Assembly: GCF_901709675.1 (NCBI RefSeq)
Contig: NC_051097.1
Coordinates: 7,232,039-7,296,038 of the forward strand
Direction: 5' to 3'
Source: Syngnathus acus
Taxonomy: Eukaryota; Chordata; Actinopteri; Syngnathiformes; Syngnathidae
Length of the DNA stretch: 64,000 nt
Shown here in pieces: positions 37,909 through 48,496 of this stretch. Position numbers and translations under genes: made by a program. The notes below the pieces were generated by a model that was given only the letters and a program-made list of their open reading frames with translations, did not search any database and had not been told where the DNA came from. Numbering within the stretch: position 1 is the first letter of the stretch; each line of letters opens with the position of its first letter.

Positions 37909-39014
37909 CGCTGCCCGACTGACTGACTGACTTAAGTTGTCACTCCCCCCCCCGCCGAGAGGGCAAGTGAAGCGCCACAATGTCCAATTTTTGCATCTCG
38001 CAAATAGCGGTTACGTGTCGTGTTAAGCACGGGCATATGCTCCCAAAATTGGTTAACGGTGAGCCTCACTTGCCCGTTATGGCAGCGTGAAAGGAAGGAA
38101 ACGCCCGATGTTTCCTGCACGAGTAGCGACGTTTACAAGGAGGCTTCATTTCGTTTTTTATGTTTTTGTGGCCACGCTTGCTGTTTTTAGTCCCTATTGT
38201 GTTGCGCAGCTGTGAAAGTTAAACGTGTGGGTAGGGTGGGAAAAAAAAGAGGAAGCTGATGAACCTTGAACCCCAGTTTGGGTTTTTGTCTCCCGCCATG
38301 GACAAGCAACCTGGCGAATCAACTTGGGCTCTCCCACGTTCCATGTCAGCACCTTTCATGCACTACAGCTTACTTCAGGTGTAAAAATCACACTTAAAAA
38401 CAGCCAACGTCCCACCTATGTTATTTTAACTATGATGCCACACTGGCAATTGATGGGTCGACTTTTACTTCCTGTTTGTGTCATTACATTTCACACCGAT
38501 TAACAACGCTGTGAAAAAACAGCATTGATAATCAGTGCGAAAATGGTTTCTGATGTTAAAATGCAAATACTGCCTCCGTCCAGTCTCTGATGCTAAGCCG
38601 GCTCCCCCCCCCCCCCTTAAAAAAAAGTGGACGAACAAGCAAGTGACGCGGAGAACATCAAGTGCCTACGCTGCCATTGTACAAAATATTGGAGAAGTTT
38701 ATTTGCATGGTTAGCGCTAGCATCGGTAACTGAATACAATATTGAGTTAAAAGTCAACAAATTGATTTTGTTCTATTTTTTTAAAAGAGAGCACTGGTAT
38801 TATTGTACATTTGTTTCATGTACACAAGCTTCTGTTTGATGTGTCGTTTTAGTAAAAAAATATATATATACAATTTTAAACAAGTCGTCTTTTTGTGCTT
38901 CATGCATCGCCCACTGCAGGACTGGAGGACGATTGGACTTATTCCTGGATCACGATCATGACAAATGTGCGTTTTCCATGTAGGCGAGTGTCGCGCTCCA
39001 CGCTAAAGTGTAGT
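37909..39014. other. srek1 3' UTR and convergent gap to the cytokine receptor
   Basis: Noncoding. No canonical AATAAA was located for srek1; the A/T-rich stretch near 38850-38880 is a possible end. The cytokine-receptor 3' UTR enters from the right. A C run lies at 38605-38618. Confidence 0.45.
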
Positions 39015-42000
39015 CTACCGCGTGAGCGTCCCTTCTCCACCCATCATCATCAGCTGCTGGATGACATCCAAGCTGGTGTAACCGCTGAAGCAGGACGCTA
39101 AGGGAGGAGGATCATGGGAGTTGGCAGCGCTCTGATCGTCAACGGCGGTGGAAAGGCCGTGGGATGAAGTCGGCGCTCGGAGCTCCACCACAAGCAGATT
39201 CGTCGCCATGCATTCCTCTTCCAGCTTGAGACTGTCGATGGGCTGAAGCAGCTGGCGAATGCAACAAATGGAAGCATTCGGTGGGATTAAGTAGATTTTT
39301 CAGGTAGCAAATTGAGTTTGATACAACTTGTGTCTTTCCAGACATGGCTTCTTTTTTGGGGGGGCTACTAAGCTTACCAAATTTTAGGTTGGATTTTCAA
39401 ATTTGAGAAGTTGGAAGTTTTAGTTAGATATCCAAAAATGACCAAAGTTAGCCCGAACGTTGCTGTTTGGAATCAAATTGGCCACCTTCATGATTGTCAC
39501 TTACCAGCTGTGTGGGTGTGTTGAATTTCTGCATAGATTGGCTCTTTTCAGGGTTGGGAATGTTGGGCCAAAAGGCGACTTTAGCTCTGCTTGATAGATA
39601 TCAAAGAGGTAAAGTTGACGTGTTGTTGCATTTTCTTTCAACAGTATGCTTGTGTTTTACCTTCTGAGGAAGTGGGACCCCAACAAGGCAGTCAGTACAA
39701 CGAGGCCCGAGATGACGACGAGTGCCGTGAGGTTTGATGAAATTCCGTGCCGCGTCTCCACCATCCTAGCGGCACTCCGGACCCCCTGCCCGGCCCGCGT
39801 GAACCCCGACACCTGGACCCGGTATGCCGCCCTGTTACGTAGACCCTTCAACGTGTACTTATGGACCAGCGGCCCCACGCTGATGTCTGCGAGAGAACAT
39901 GCCATCCGCTAGTTTCACAAAATGTTGCAAATGATTGGAATGTTAAATTCATATTTATATTATCTTACTTCTCTCTGGCTGCCAGTCCTCTGCGTAGTGG
40001 ATCACGTAGCCCAGCAGAAACCCACGCCGGTCTTCTGGTGAGATAGCTGACCAGCGCAGCTCCAGAGAGGATGACGTGACGGACACAACGCTCAAGTTGG
40101 AGGGAGCGCTAGCCGGCGCTAACAGAAAACAGGTACATATTAATATCGCTATTTGATACTGTGTTATTGATACTGAAATTGCTCTATTAATGCTGGTTTA
40201 TCAATAGTGAGATCACAATATTCCTATCTGATGTATACTGAAATTTTGATATTTGACGTATAGTATAATGTAAAACAAGACACTCACATCCTTCCAGGTA
40301 ATAGAAACGCGCTTTGGCGAAGGTGGCTTCTTGGCTGTTGTTGACTCGCTTCAGGTTGCATGTTTGCTGTTGGCCACGCACGTGCAGCCAGACGTCGTAG
40401 CTGGTGTACGCTTGCAATTGCTCTGGAAGTAGAAAGCTAACTGTCAAAACCTATAAGTCAAGATACTACTTTACTAGGGTAGGATTGAATATCATCTCAA
40501 GATACAATAGTTCAAACCACCTGAGATATCAACCACCGTCCAGAAATTGTTGGCTTCCTCATGGAAGGATTTATAGGACACGTTTGGCGGATATGGTCCA
40601 TAGGTGGCGCTCCACTCCAGACAGAAGCATTTGTACTTCCTGACCAAGTCGTCCTTCCACAGCACGCTGAAGGACGTCTGGTTGTGGACACGCACACTCA
40701 GCCTTCTGCCGTTGTCGTCTCCTGTAATGATCACGAAATGAGTGACATGAGCCTAAAATGGCTGACATCCATCCGGCGCCATTAGACTGACCATGCGGTG
40801 GCATCAGCGTGATGCTGGCAGACGGCGAGACACTGACATTGTTGAAAGCGTTGACGTAGACATGGAAGGCTGAGTTGGACAGTAGCAACGTGATGGGTGG
40901 CCGCGTTACGCTGAGGACCTCCAAGGGAGGCTCCCCTGATACCTTGGCCAATGTCACATTAAAGCCGTCATGTTCCTCAGCGAACTGAAAGCAATATAAA
41001 AAAACTGCGTTATAAATAACTGCTAAATTAGGCTATGCTACATTGTATTTTTGCTATGCTATGCTAGGTCTATGCTTTGTAACCATACCATCCACGTCAG
41101 CGAGATCATTCTTTGTCCTCCTTTGTCGGCCATCTTGTTTTCTACCACGTGGAGATTAAGCGGCGGCCTCGTCAGCTCTGATGATGGCGAATCAATAATA
41201 TTAATAATAGTGATACGAGACACGTGGCGTTTGTAGTCTCCATAAGATGATCACCCGGCGGGAGCATGTAGACGTGGCCCCACGGACACTGAGAGCACTT
41301 GTTGCTGATATTGCAGGCCACCTGAACCTCAAGCACCGGCGAGCCCTTCACACCCGCCAGGTGACACCCGGCGGCACCCTGGCAACACACCTAAATCGCA
41401 CGGACAAAAATGTTAGCTCCTGTCTTCTAGACTGCTTTCTTCTTTCCATTATAGCATCTGTGTTTCCCTCCATCCTTCTTTCCTGCCATCAAACCTTACT
41501 TCTTCCTTTCATTCACCTTCTCCATTTCTGCAATGCATTGCTGTTTTTCTCAAACTGGAACAAATTAGTGAAGCTGACCTTTGATGGAGACGATAAGCAT
41601 GATCATATTTCCTGTGTATCGTGATAATGACACGCAAGTCAAAAGTCAAATTGCTAACGTTAGCTGTTTCATCCACCTGTCGCCAGTTTCCATCGTCCTG
41701 GTGGTCTGTGACATCTTTGTGACGCACGCAGAAGGATGTGACGACCTTGGCATCGTCCTGACTCCACTGAGCGCTGACGTCAACGTGACTGTCCGAATGA
41801 CGCCTGAAGGTGACGTGTTGTGGAGGACCGCAGCGCACTGAAACATGTGAAGAATCACAGACATGAACTCCCTAAAAGTCAGTGCAGGTGAAAGTTCGGC
41901 AAGAACTTACGCAGGCTGCTGTAATGTGCCGTGAAGACATCTTTGGAGCATTCGGACCCGACGTGTTCCAGAACCTCCACGGTCAAGTCACGCTCATACA

Positions 42001-42690
42001 CTTCGATGTTAGTCAAAGTGTCCTTCATCTCATCATCTTTTATCTTATACACTTGACAGAATCTGCCCTTCCTAGCAGAAGCCACAAAACCTTCAATCAA
42101 AATCTTTGCTTGTTTTTCTAAATTGTATTTCTGATTTGACGATTTAACAAGACTCGCTTTTGACGGAGGATGAGCGTGAAGTTGGCCTCCCTCTCCTCTG
42201 CTGCCCCACGCCGCCACTGACACGTCAGCAGACCAGCAAAGTGAGTTTTTCCGTAACATTCCAAGCCTGCAATGCCACCTGACACAAAAAAACAAAACCA
42301 CTCAGTCCTTCATTCCACTTCCCGACTTCCTGAGTCGTCGGTTACCTGGCAAGGCGAGGCGGCAGGGCTCATTTGATGGGTATTTATTACAGGACACTGA
42401 AACAAAACCGTGACATCATCGTCATACCTATATGCTAAATAAGAGGCGCAAATATTTACTTATGTTTACAAAGCCCACCTGGTTCGATCTGTCCCAGCGA
42501 ACACACCACACATGGATCCAAAAATCCACCTGAAAACCACAACCCCCCCCGAAAAAATGCTGAAAGTAAAATATATAAAAAATACTCGTGGGTGGGATCC
42601 ATAAAATGGAAGTGACTTACCAGTGAGAAGTAGTAAAAGATGACAATGCCGGAGGAGCTCACACATACGTCCTAACACGGTCCCGATCAT
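39015..42690 (-). CDS. gp130-family class I cytokine receptor with short cytoplasmic tail
   Basis: Multi-exon on the minus strand. Start at 42690 (MIGTVLGRMCELLRHCHLLLLLT, a signal peptide); an in-frame upstream ATG at 42714 is the alternative. Early exons lie at about 42621-42690, 42480-42529 and 42346-42397, followed by at least ten more; only the landmarks are certain. A cytokine-receptor homology part (ECYGKTHFAGLLTCQWRRG, cysteine pairs) ends with a CPWGHVYMLPPELTRPP stretch where related receptors have WSxWS. Fibronectin III domains follow (PPLEVLSVTRPP, SAPSNLSVVSVTSSSLELRWSA). One membrane helix (NLTALVVISGLVVLTALLGS) is followed by box 1, WPNIPNPEKS, which binds JAK kinases in this family. 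The tail is only about 100 residues and ends MGGEGTLTR. Candidates are IL-12RB1-, IL-27RA- or IL-31RA-like; I cannot decide. Confidence 0.8.
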
Positions 42691-42714
42691 GGTAGTCACA
42701 CGAAAAGATTTCAT

Positions 42715-43199
42715 GTAAATGTAAATTGTGAAGTCGCACGGATAATCCATCATATTGTTTATCTGTGAGCATAATAGCTGTGTGAGTGTGCAATTTGGAT
42801 GAAGAAGTTGACTCACGCAGCTCACAGGAAGTCATTCACGCCCCACTAACTTACTCAAATGAATAAATTGAGCCTCTCAGCCAACAAAATTATCTTAGTC
42901 TCTGTTTCATCTGTCTGACACATGCCACTTCTTTCGGGTAAATGTGTCATCCTTGATGGGGGGGGGATAAAGTTCAAGATTTTGCCATTTAAATTGTATT
43001 GGTTAAAAAAAGTCGTTTCTTTATCATGCTCGCCATCTGTAAGCTTTATGTGAGGAACTCGTGGGTTTTGACATCCTTCCAAATCTGCATTACAAATCAA
43101 CATGTAGGCAAGACACATTGAGCACATTAAGAAGACTTTGAAAAAAGAAATGTATGGCCCATACTACAAAATAAAAACCATCGGATGGCCATATTGGAT
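42715..43199. other. Upstream flank of the cytokine receptor
   Basis: AT-rich, noncoding as far as can be seen. It should contain the receptor promoter; no specific element stands out. Confidence 0.4.
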
Positions 43200-43640
43200 T
43201 TTAAAAATAATGAAACTTCTCAATTTAAAGTGAGAGTTTACAAGTCAGAGTTCAGATTTATATTTCATAAATCTGATTTAATCTCAGGATTCTGACATCA
43301 CAGTGAAAACACTCATTTCAAAATTCTATTTCTTATTTTAATCTCAGAATTCTAACTTTAATCTCGGGATTCAATTCAGAATTAAATTCTGATTTTAAAG
43401 TCACAATTCTCACTTAATCTTTGAATTCTGACTTTAAAGTCGGAGTTTACAAGTTAGGGTTCTGATTGAAATTTCAGAATTCTGATTTTAATCTCAGAAT
43501 TCAATACTGCGAATAGTCAAGATTCTGACTTTAGAGTGAGAATCCTCACTTCAAAATTCGACTAAATTAAATCTCAGAATTCTGACTAGAAAGTAAGAGT
43601 GTATAAATCTGGGTTTTGATTTTAATTTCTGATTTTTCAG
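43200..43640. repeat. Degenerate minisatellite (TCTGATTTTAATCTCAGAAT type)
   Basis: The words AATTCTGACTTTAAAGT, TTTTAATCTCAGAATTC and GAGTTTACAAGT recur in irregular order about every 22-26 bases over 440 bases. Units are divergent. It ends about 55 bases before the first tRNA gene. Confidence 0.75.
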
Positions 43641-43697
43641 TGCATCCACTTCTTTTAGATACGGATATATATAGAAATAATGCACATGTCAACATGG

Positions 43698-43769
43698 TCC
43701 CTGGTGGTCTAGTGGTTAGGATTCGGCGCTCTCACCGCCGCGGCCCGGGTTCGATTCCCGGTCAGGGAA
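43698..43769 (+). tRNA. tRNA-Glu (CTC)
   Basis: 72 bases, begins TCCCTGGTGGTCTAGTGG and ends GGTTCGATTCCCGGTCAGGG plus AA. A-box and B-box are intact, the anticodon in GCGCTCTCACC is CTC, and TTTT termination runs follow within a few bases. Confidence 0.95.
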
Positions 43770-43888
43770 CTTACTTTTTATTTTTTGATGTGTGAAAATG
43801 TAGTTTTGTTTACAGAATACAGCAATTGAATAAAAGAAATCCATACAGATATTGAACAAAAAGAAATTGAAACTTATTAAAAACAAAT

Positions 43889-43960
43889 CTCCCCGTCGGG
43901 GAATCGAACCCCGGTCTCCCGCGTGACAGGCGGGGATACTCACCACTATACTAACGAGGA
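43889..43960 (-). tRNA. tRNA-Asp (GTC), copy 1
   Basis: Read on the minus strand it begins TCCTCGTTAGTATAGTGG and has the anticodon loop CTGTCAC (GTC), an intact B-box GGTTCGATTCC and a perfect acceptor stem. T runs lie downstream on that strand. Confidence 0.95.
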
Positions 43961-44017
43961 GTGAATTTCGGACCTAGTATTTCCGTTCATGTACGCAACT
44001 ATGCACCCTCCCATTTC

Positions 44018-44190
44018 CTCCCACATCCCAAAAACATGCATGGTAGGTCAATTGAGCACTCCCAATTTGCGACTGGGCTGCAACCAGTCCAGGGTGTTCC
44101 CCGCCTAGTGCCCGATGACTGTTGGGATAGGCTCCAGCATGCCCGTGACTCTCGTGGGGAAAGGCGGTACAGGAGATGGATATAATTTTA
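44018..44190 (+). mobile_element. L2-type LINE 3' end between the tRNA-Asp genes
   Basis: AAAAACATGCATGGTAGGTC, CAATTGAGCACTCC, CCAGTCCAGGGTGTTCCCC and GGGATAGGCTCCAGCA follow the teleost L2 tail in order, ending GGAGATGGAT. Less decayed than the other copies in the window. Confidence 0.75.
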
Positions 44191-44246
44191 TGCCAGCAAA
44201 ATTTAAGGAACAGATCTTTGTATATTCTCACATAGTTAAAAAGGTA

Positions 44247-44318
44247 CTCCCCGTCGGGGAATCGAACCCCGGTCTCCCGCGTGACAGGCGGGGATACTCA
44301 CCACTATACTAACGAGGA
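44247..44318 (-). tRNA. tRNA-Asp (GTC), copy 2
   Basis: The gene body appears identical to the copy at 43889-43960, including the anticodon GTC, and is in the same orientation. Flanks differ. Confidence 0.95.
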
Positions 44319-44523
44319 GAAGTCGATCGTTCGAGCACAAGTTTGTATTTTCAATAGGTGTACGGTATCTTGAAGGGGTAGGTAGAGGTTAGCATTAAGG
44401 CTGTGGTAAGTCTATCGATGTAAGTATACGTGGCTTCGCGTTTTAATTTCTACTCTCGCACTTAACCTCGGCGCAGGTCCAGTTTACTTTAAGTTGAGAA
44501 ATTGTCCACGTCACTTCAGAAAT

Positions 44524-44594
44524 GCATTGGTGGTTCAGTGGTAGAATTCTCGCCTGCCACGCGGGAGGCCCGGGTTCGATTCCCGGCCAATGCA
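44524..44594 (+). tRNA. tRNA-Gly (GCC), copy 1
   Basis: 71 bases, GCATTGGTGGTTCAGTGG at the 5' end, anticodon loop CTGCCAC (GCC), B-box GGTTCGATTCC, acceptor end CCAATGC plus A. A TTTT run follows. Confidence 0.96.
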
Positions 44595-44903
44595 ACAAAA
44601 CTTTTCAACCTTTTTGGCTTGACAGTTACGTCGTTTTAAACTGAAGCTTGGTTTACATACGTATAAGGCAACATATGGGTCGGGTAAGGGTTGATAGAGA
44701 TTAACCCACTCTTAAACGTATTAGCTTTAGCTAAAACTTCCTATTCCGAATCAAATTACTAATTCAAGACGTTTAACATTAGGACTGTGGTATGAGGACT
44801 AATCTAAGCATACGTGGTTTCGCGTTATAATTTCTGCTGTCGCGCCCCTTCCTAGATTCGGTTGACTTTAAGTGCAATATTGCAGTACATTTTCGCAAGC
44901 CAA

Positions 44904-44974
44904 GCATTGGTGGTTCAGTGGTAGAATTCTCGCCTGCCACGCGGGAGGCCCGGGTTCGATTCCCGGCCAATGCA
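44904..44974 (+). tRNA. tRNA-Gly (GCC), copy 2
   Basis: Identical body to copy 1, anticodon GCC. Short shared words in the upstream flanks (for example a GTGG..TCGCGTT..AATTTCT stretch near 44431 and 44814) point to a segmental duplication of about 380 bases. Confidence 0.96.
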
Positions 44975-45132
44975 ACGCTTCTTTTTAACATCTGATTCGG
45001 TAAAAATGAATTATTTTGTACCGTTTTTCTGTAGTTGTGTTTTATACTAAGGAGAAACTTCATAGGTCACATGGGAGAAGGTAGGGAAGGGAGACAAATT
45101 GTGACAACTCTTGGAGTTTGCTATGACAGATC

Positions 45133-45215
45133 AGCAGTGGTGGCTCAGTGGACAAATTTGCCTGCAACGGCCTAAGAGTTGCTGAGTTTGAGTTTCTTAG
45201 GTCCTACAGCTTTAC
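45133..45215 (+). pseudogene. tRNA-like remnant
   Basis: GCAGTGGTGGCTCAGTGG resembles the tRNA-Gly 5' half (GCATTGGTGGTTCAGTGG), and GAGTTTGAGTTTC sits where GGTTCGATTCC would be, but the anticodon arm and acceptor pairing are lost. It may instead be the tRNA-like head of a fish interspersed repeat. Confidence 0.4.
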
Positions 45216-45257
45216 GTGTTCTTCTTTATAAAAGGTATGGTAAGCGCATGTATGTAT

Positions 45258-45328
45258 GCATTGGTGGTTCAGTGGTAGAATTCTCGCCTACCACGCGGGA
45301 GGCCCGGGTTCGATTCCCGGCCAATGCA
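45258..45328 (+). tRNA. tRNA-Gly with ACC anticodon
   Basis: The body matches copies 1 and 2 except that the anticodon loop reads CTACCAC instead of CTGCCAC, giving ACC. Both promoter boxes and the acceptor stem are intact and a TTTT run follows at about 45336. ACC glycine tRNAs are normally absent from eukaryotes, so this is either a recent mutation, a silent copy or a sequencing error. Confidence 0.85.
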
Positions 45329-45329
45329 A

Positions 45330-46145
45330 CTTCCTTTTCTTTAGGGTCAAGAACTTTATGATGCACACTTATATGACGCTTTCAATTTTGTTTTCCTGTG
45401 TTAGGTTTTTAAAGTTGAGTGAGAATAATCCAACTGACAAAAGCCTGGCGATCTGTCTCTTTAAATGCCATTCTGCCTGCACTGGTGACCAATCAGTGTT
45501 GCCACAAATTACATGTGCTTCTTAGTGGGAGGGAAAGTGAAGCAGGAAGTGAGAAATAATTGGATTTGTTTTTGGCTTTGGTATCATGGTATTAGAGCAC
45601 TTTTCCTATGCTTGGTGCTCAATTTAGGAGAAATTACATCTTTCTTTGTGCCTGAACTGGGAAAAAATTCGTTTTGAGTGGACATAATTGGTAGAATTGG
45701 TAAGTGCGGATAAATGTTTTTTTTTGTCCTCTATTCATTCGAATGGATTGAGTATTTTAGCCCATTATACATTATTTAGCCCTTTATACAATTTATTATT
45801 ATATTTATACTTAATGAAATTAATCAGTTAATTATTTTCATATGCATATTCCATATTTATATTATTTTTTGAAAACAAAAAAAAACAATTTTTAGAACAC
45901 TTTTTTACTTTTACATTTAACATTTAAATATGACTCACGCTATGTTGCCGAAGATATCTGGTAAATTAGTCACGGAACTCCGCCTGCAATGTTGTTTAAC
46001 ATCCACTAGGAGTCAGTGTTTGACCATACATTACCGACACTGACAGTTTAGGTAGTTCTATTTGGATGTCATTTTGACAAATGTTGTAAGATGTTGATGT
46101 AAAATGAAAAAGTCCTGATATAGGCCGATTAAATTGCCCAGCCAA
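45330..46145. other. Gap between tRNA cluster and gal3st1
   Basis: AT-rich and noncoding. It should contain the gal3st1 3' UTR on the minus strand. No further structure noticed. Confidence 0.45.
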
Positions 46146-47512
46146 CTAAATGGCCGGGCCCCAGTAAATAGCATCTTTCAACCACCCCCACAGTCGTGTA
46201 AGCCAGAGGCTGACCCCCAAATCAGCCAAGTATTGTATCTCTGGCGTGAGCATCTTCTCACATATGCTCCTCAAGTCGGGATGGATGTCTTTCCTCAGAT
46301 TATATCCCAGGATGGACTTCCCTCCCAGGGGCTGCCAGGGCAGAAAGCGTCGGTCTCGAATGTCCGGCGCTTTCACCGCCTCTCCACCTTCCAAGCACAA
46401 TGTTCTCATCTGGGCATTCCTCCGTCGGAGCTCGGCCACGTCCTGCTTCATCCTCTCTCGCCCGTAGGTCTCCACCTTGTCCCACAAGGTAGCGTTGAAG
46501 TGTCGATAGAGCCTCCAGTCGGCGCCATTCCATCCCAAAGCCCGGGCCCTGGACTCCGGGGTCAGACGAGAGACAGACGAGCTCGCCCGAGCGTTAAGTT
46601 TGAAGAACAAAATATCCTCCATGCTCCAGCACAGGGTCTCCTTCAACAGGATCAGCGACTCGTCAAAATATTCCGCAATGAGCACCAGGTGGAACCTTCT
46701 GGACAAACCTTGAATGGCCTCCGTCACGTCGGGATGGTCCGCATCCAGATTGTTGTCTGAGCCCAAGTCGAATAAGAGCAGGTTCTTCAGGTAGAAGGCG
46801 TTGTAGGCGTGAGCCCTGTAGTAGGTCCGAGGACTCCTAAGGAACTCTTCCAATTTGTCGTCAGCGCCTATGCTCCAGGTGAAGGGCACGGCCCTGTGGT
46901 AGTAGTGGAAGGCCGATTCCAGAAGATGAGCCGGGTCACGCAGGATGGTGACGTAGGTGGCGTCGGGTGGCAACAACGCCGCCACCTCCCCTGGGCAGAA
47001 GCGCATGTGGTTGCACAATATATTGAAGCACTCGCCGGGTCGGTAGCTCTTCACTTGCCAGCGGCTGAAGGCCGACGGGTAGAAGAAGTCGTTGCGGCCG
47101 TCGGGGAAGGCGAACTTGAGTTTGTGTTTTTCTCCAAAGCGGAAGAGGATGTTGAGGAGTGTGCTGCTGGCAGTTTTGTGTGTCTTCATGAACATGATGT
47201 TCACCGAAGGAGAGCACGTGTCCGTCTGGAGCCTTCGAGAAGACCGGGGAAGGTTCTTGTTGCGTGGTGTAGCCATGTTGAGGGGACAGGTGTCATCTTT
47301 GGAACTTCTGGAAACCACACAGAGATTCTTTCTACAAGTTGAAGCCAAAACTGCTAATCTCTACTGTGATCATTTTTTCTCCAACATTACCTGAAGTCTT
47401 CATGGGTTGGCAACATCAAGCAATATAGTAGAACCAAGATGTGGATCAATAGAAGCCAAAGGATGAGCCCTCGCGTTATAGTGGTGCACTTGTTTCCTGT
47501 CATGTGCAGCAT
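46146..47512 (-). CDS. gal3st1: Galactosylceramide sulfotransferase (galactose-3-O-sulfotransferase 1)
   Basis: Two coding exons: 47512-47391 and 47331-46146; 435 aa (human 423). The enzyme transfers sulfate from PAPS to the 3-OH of galactose in galactosylceramide, making the myelin lipid sulfatide in the Golgi. It is a type II membrane protein: a short cytosolic end (MLHMTGNKCTTITRG), then the anchor LILWLLLIHILVLLYCLMLP. The PAPS-binding loop is FMKTHKTASSTLLNILFRFG; further conserved stretches are CNHMRFCPGEV, YVTILRDPAHLLESAFHYY, HLVLIAEYFDESLILLKETL, LYRHFNATLW and LTPEIQYLADLG. The acceptor at 47331/47332 was chosen because both nearer AGs lead straight into stops. The stop follows WGPAI. 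Confidence 0.95.
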
Positions 47513-48103
47513 TTTGATGTCCAATCGGAGAACCTGAAAAAAAAAATAGAATATAAGAATGATTATAGGGAGGGAGAAACCCGAAGGGAGCGACACAAAG
47601 AGAGTAACAGGAATGGATAAATGAGACACTGATACGGCTGAGCTGAGTGAAACGCAACCCTCATGTTTACCCTTCAAACATATTTATAGTTGGGAGCGGA
47701 AAGAGTCACGTTTCACATTATATCAGGTTAAACTGTTCAAATTAGTCATCAAAAGTTGGTTTGGTTATTTCCATATGGACGTTTTGTTTTTCCCTTAGTA
47801 AAACTTCTCATTTAATAATAGATATGCTTTTGTTTTGAAATGGGATTAATAACAGTAACCAGATTTTAAGCATGCATTTACCTGAATGAGTTCTGACGTG
47901 GACGTAAAAAAAATTCCGTCTCAATGTTTATTGATTGGCAATGCCTATAGTAACTAGAATAGATTACCTGAATGAGCGCTGACACGTATCGGGTGTTGGA
48001 GTGAGACATGGGGTCAAACAATCCTCCATTGTCCTGTCCATTGATTGGCTGAGGCAGTGACACATACCACACGCGCCTCCTCCCATATTGTCTTTTCCAA
48101 AAT
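47513..48103 (-). promoter_or_regulatory. gal3st1: gal3st1 upstream region with two similar donor-bearing segments
   Basis: On the minus strand two words, CTCATTCAG followed by GTAA, occur at about 47880 and 47968. Each has a CCAATCA box (ATTGATTGG on the plus strand) 45-70 bases further upstream. They look like alternative noncoding first exons of gal3st1, possibly a tandem duplication. No transcript evidence is available. Confidence 0.4.
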
Positions 48104-48496
48104 TTTATTGTTTAAATCAAAAAAATATTTTACAATTGTACAAAATTGTGATCAACCGGCAAGTGCTGTAAAAGAAGTGAGCACACGTACAAAAAGTTAA
48201 AAACAATTTACCCATGTTGCAACATTAACTTCACTTCGTCATTAATCTTGTGCGTGTTACTGACGGCAATAGAACAAAACAAGCAGTATCTAACATTTAA
48301 ACACTTTACAATGAAGCTACCACTTCCTGTCATAATCGTTTTTGTGACAAAGGGCCGATGAGGACAATAGTCACTTGTTTATAAAAAAATATGGAGTCTC
48401 ACAGGTCTTCTAAAAAAGTTAATAACCCCATCAGCCCAAAATGGAGGTCTATGCTCAAAATGGCCGAATGCCTGCATCAACTGGTGCTTCTGCAAC
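48104..48496 (-). other. prodh: prodh 3' UTR
   Basis: Noncoding, ending in a minus-strand AATAAA at 48104-48109. The UTR is about 390 bases. Confidence 0.6.

Noticed and set aside
43200-43640. CRISPR-like spaced repeats
   Set aside because: Units are irregular with no fixed spacers, and the genome is vertebrate.
46134-46760. 208-codon open frame on the plus strand
   Set aside because: It lies wholly antisense to the conserved gal3st1 exon and has no independent support.
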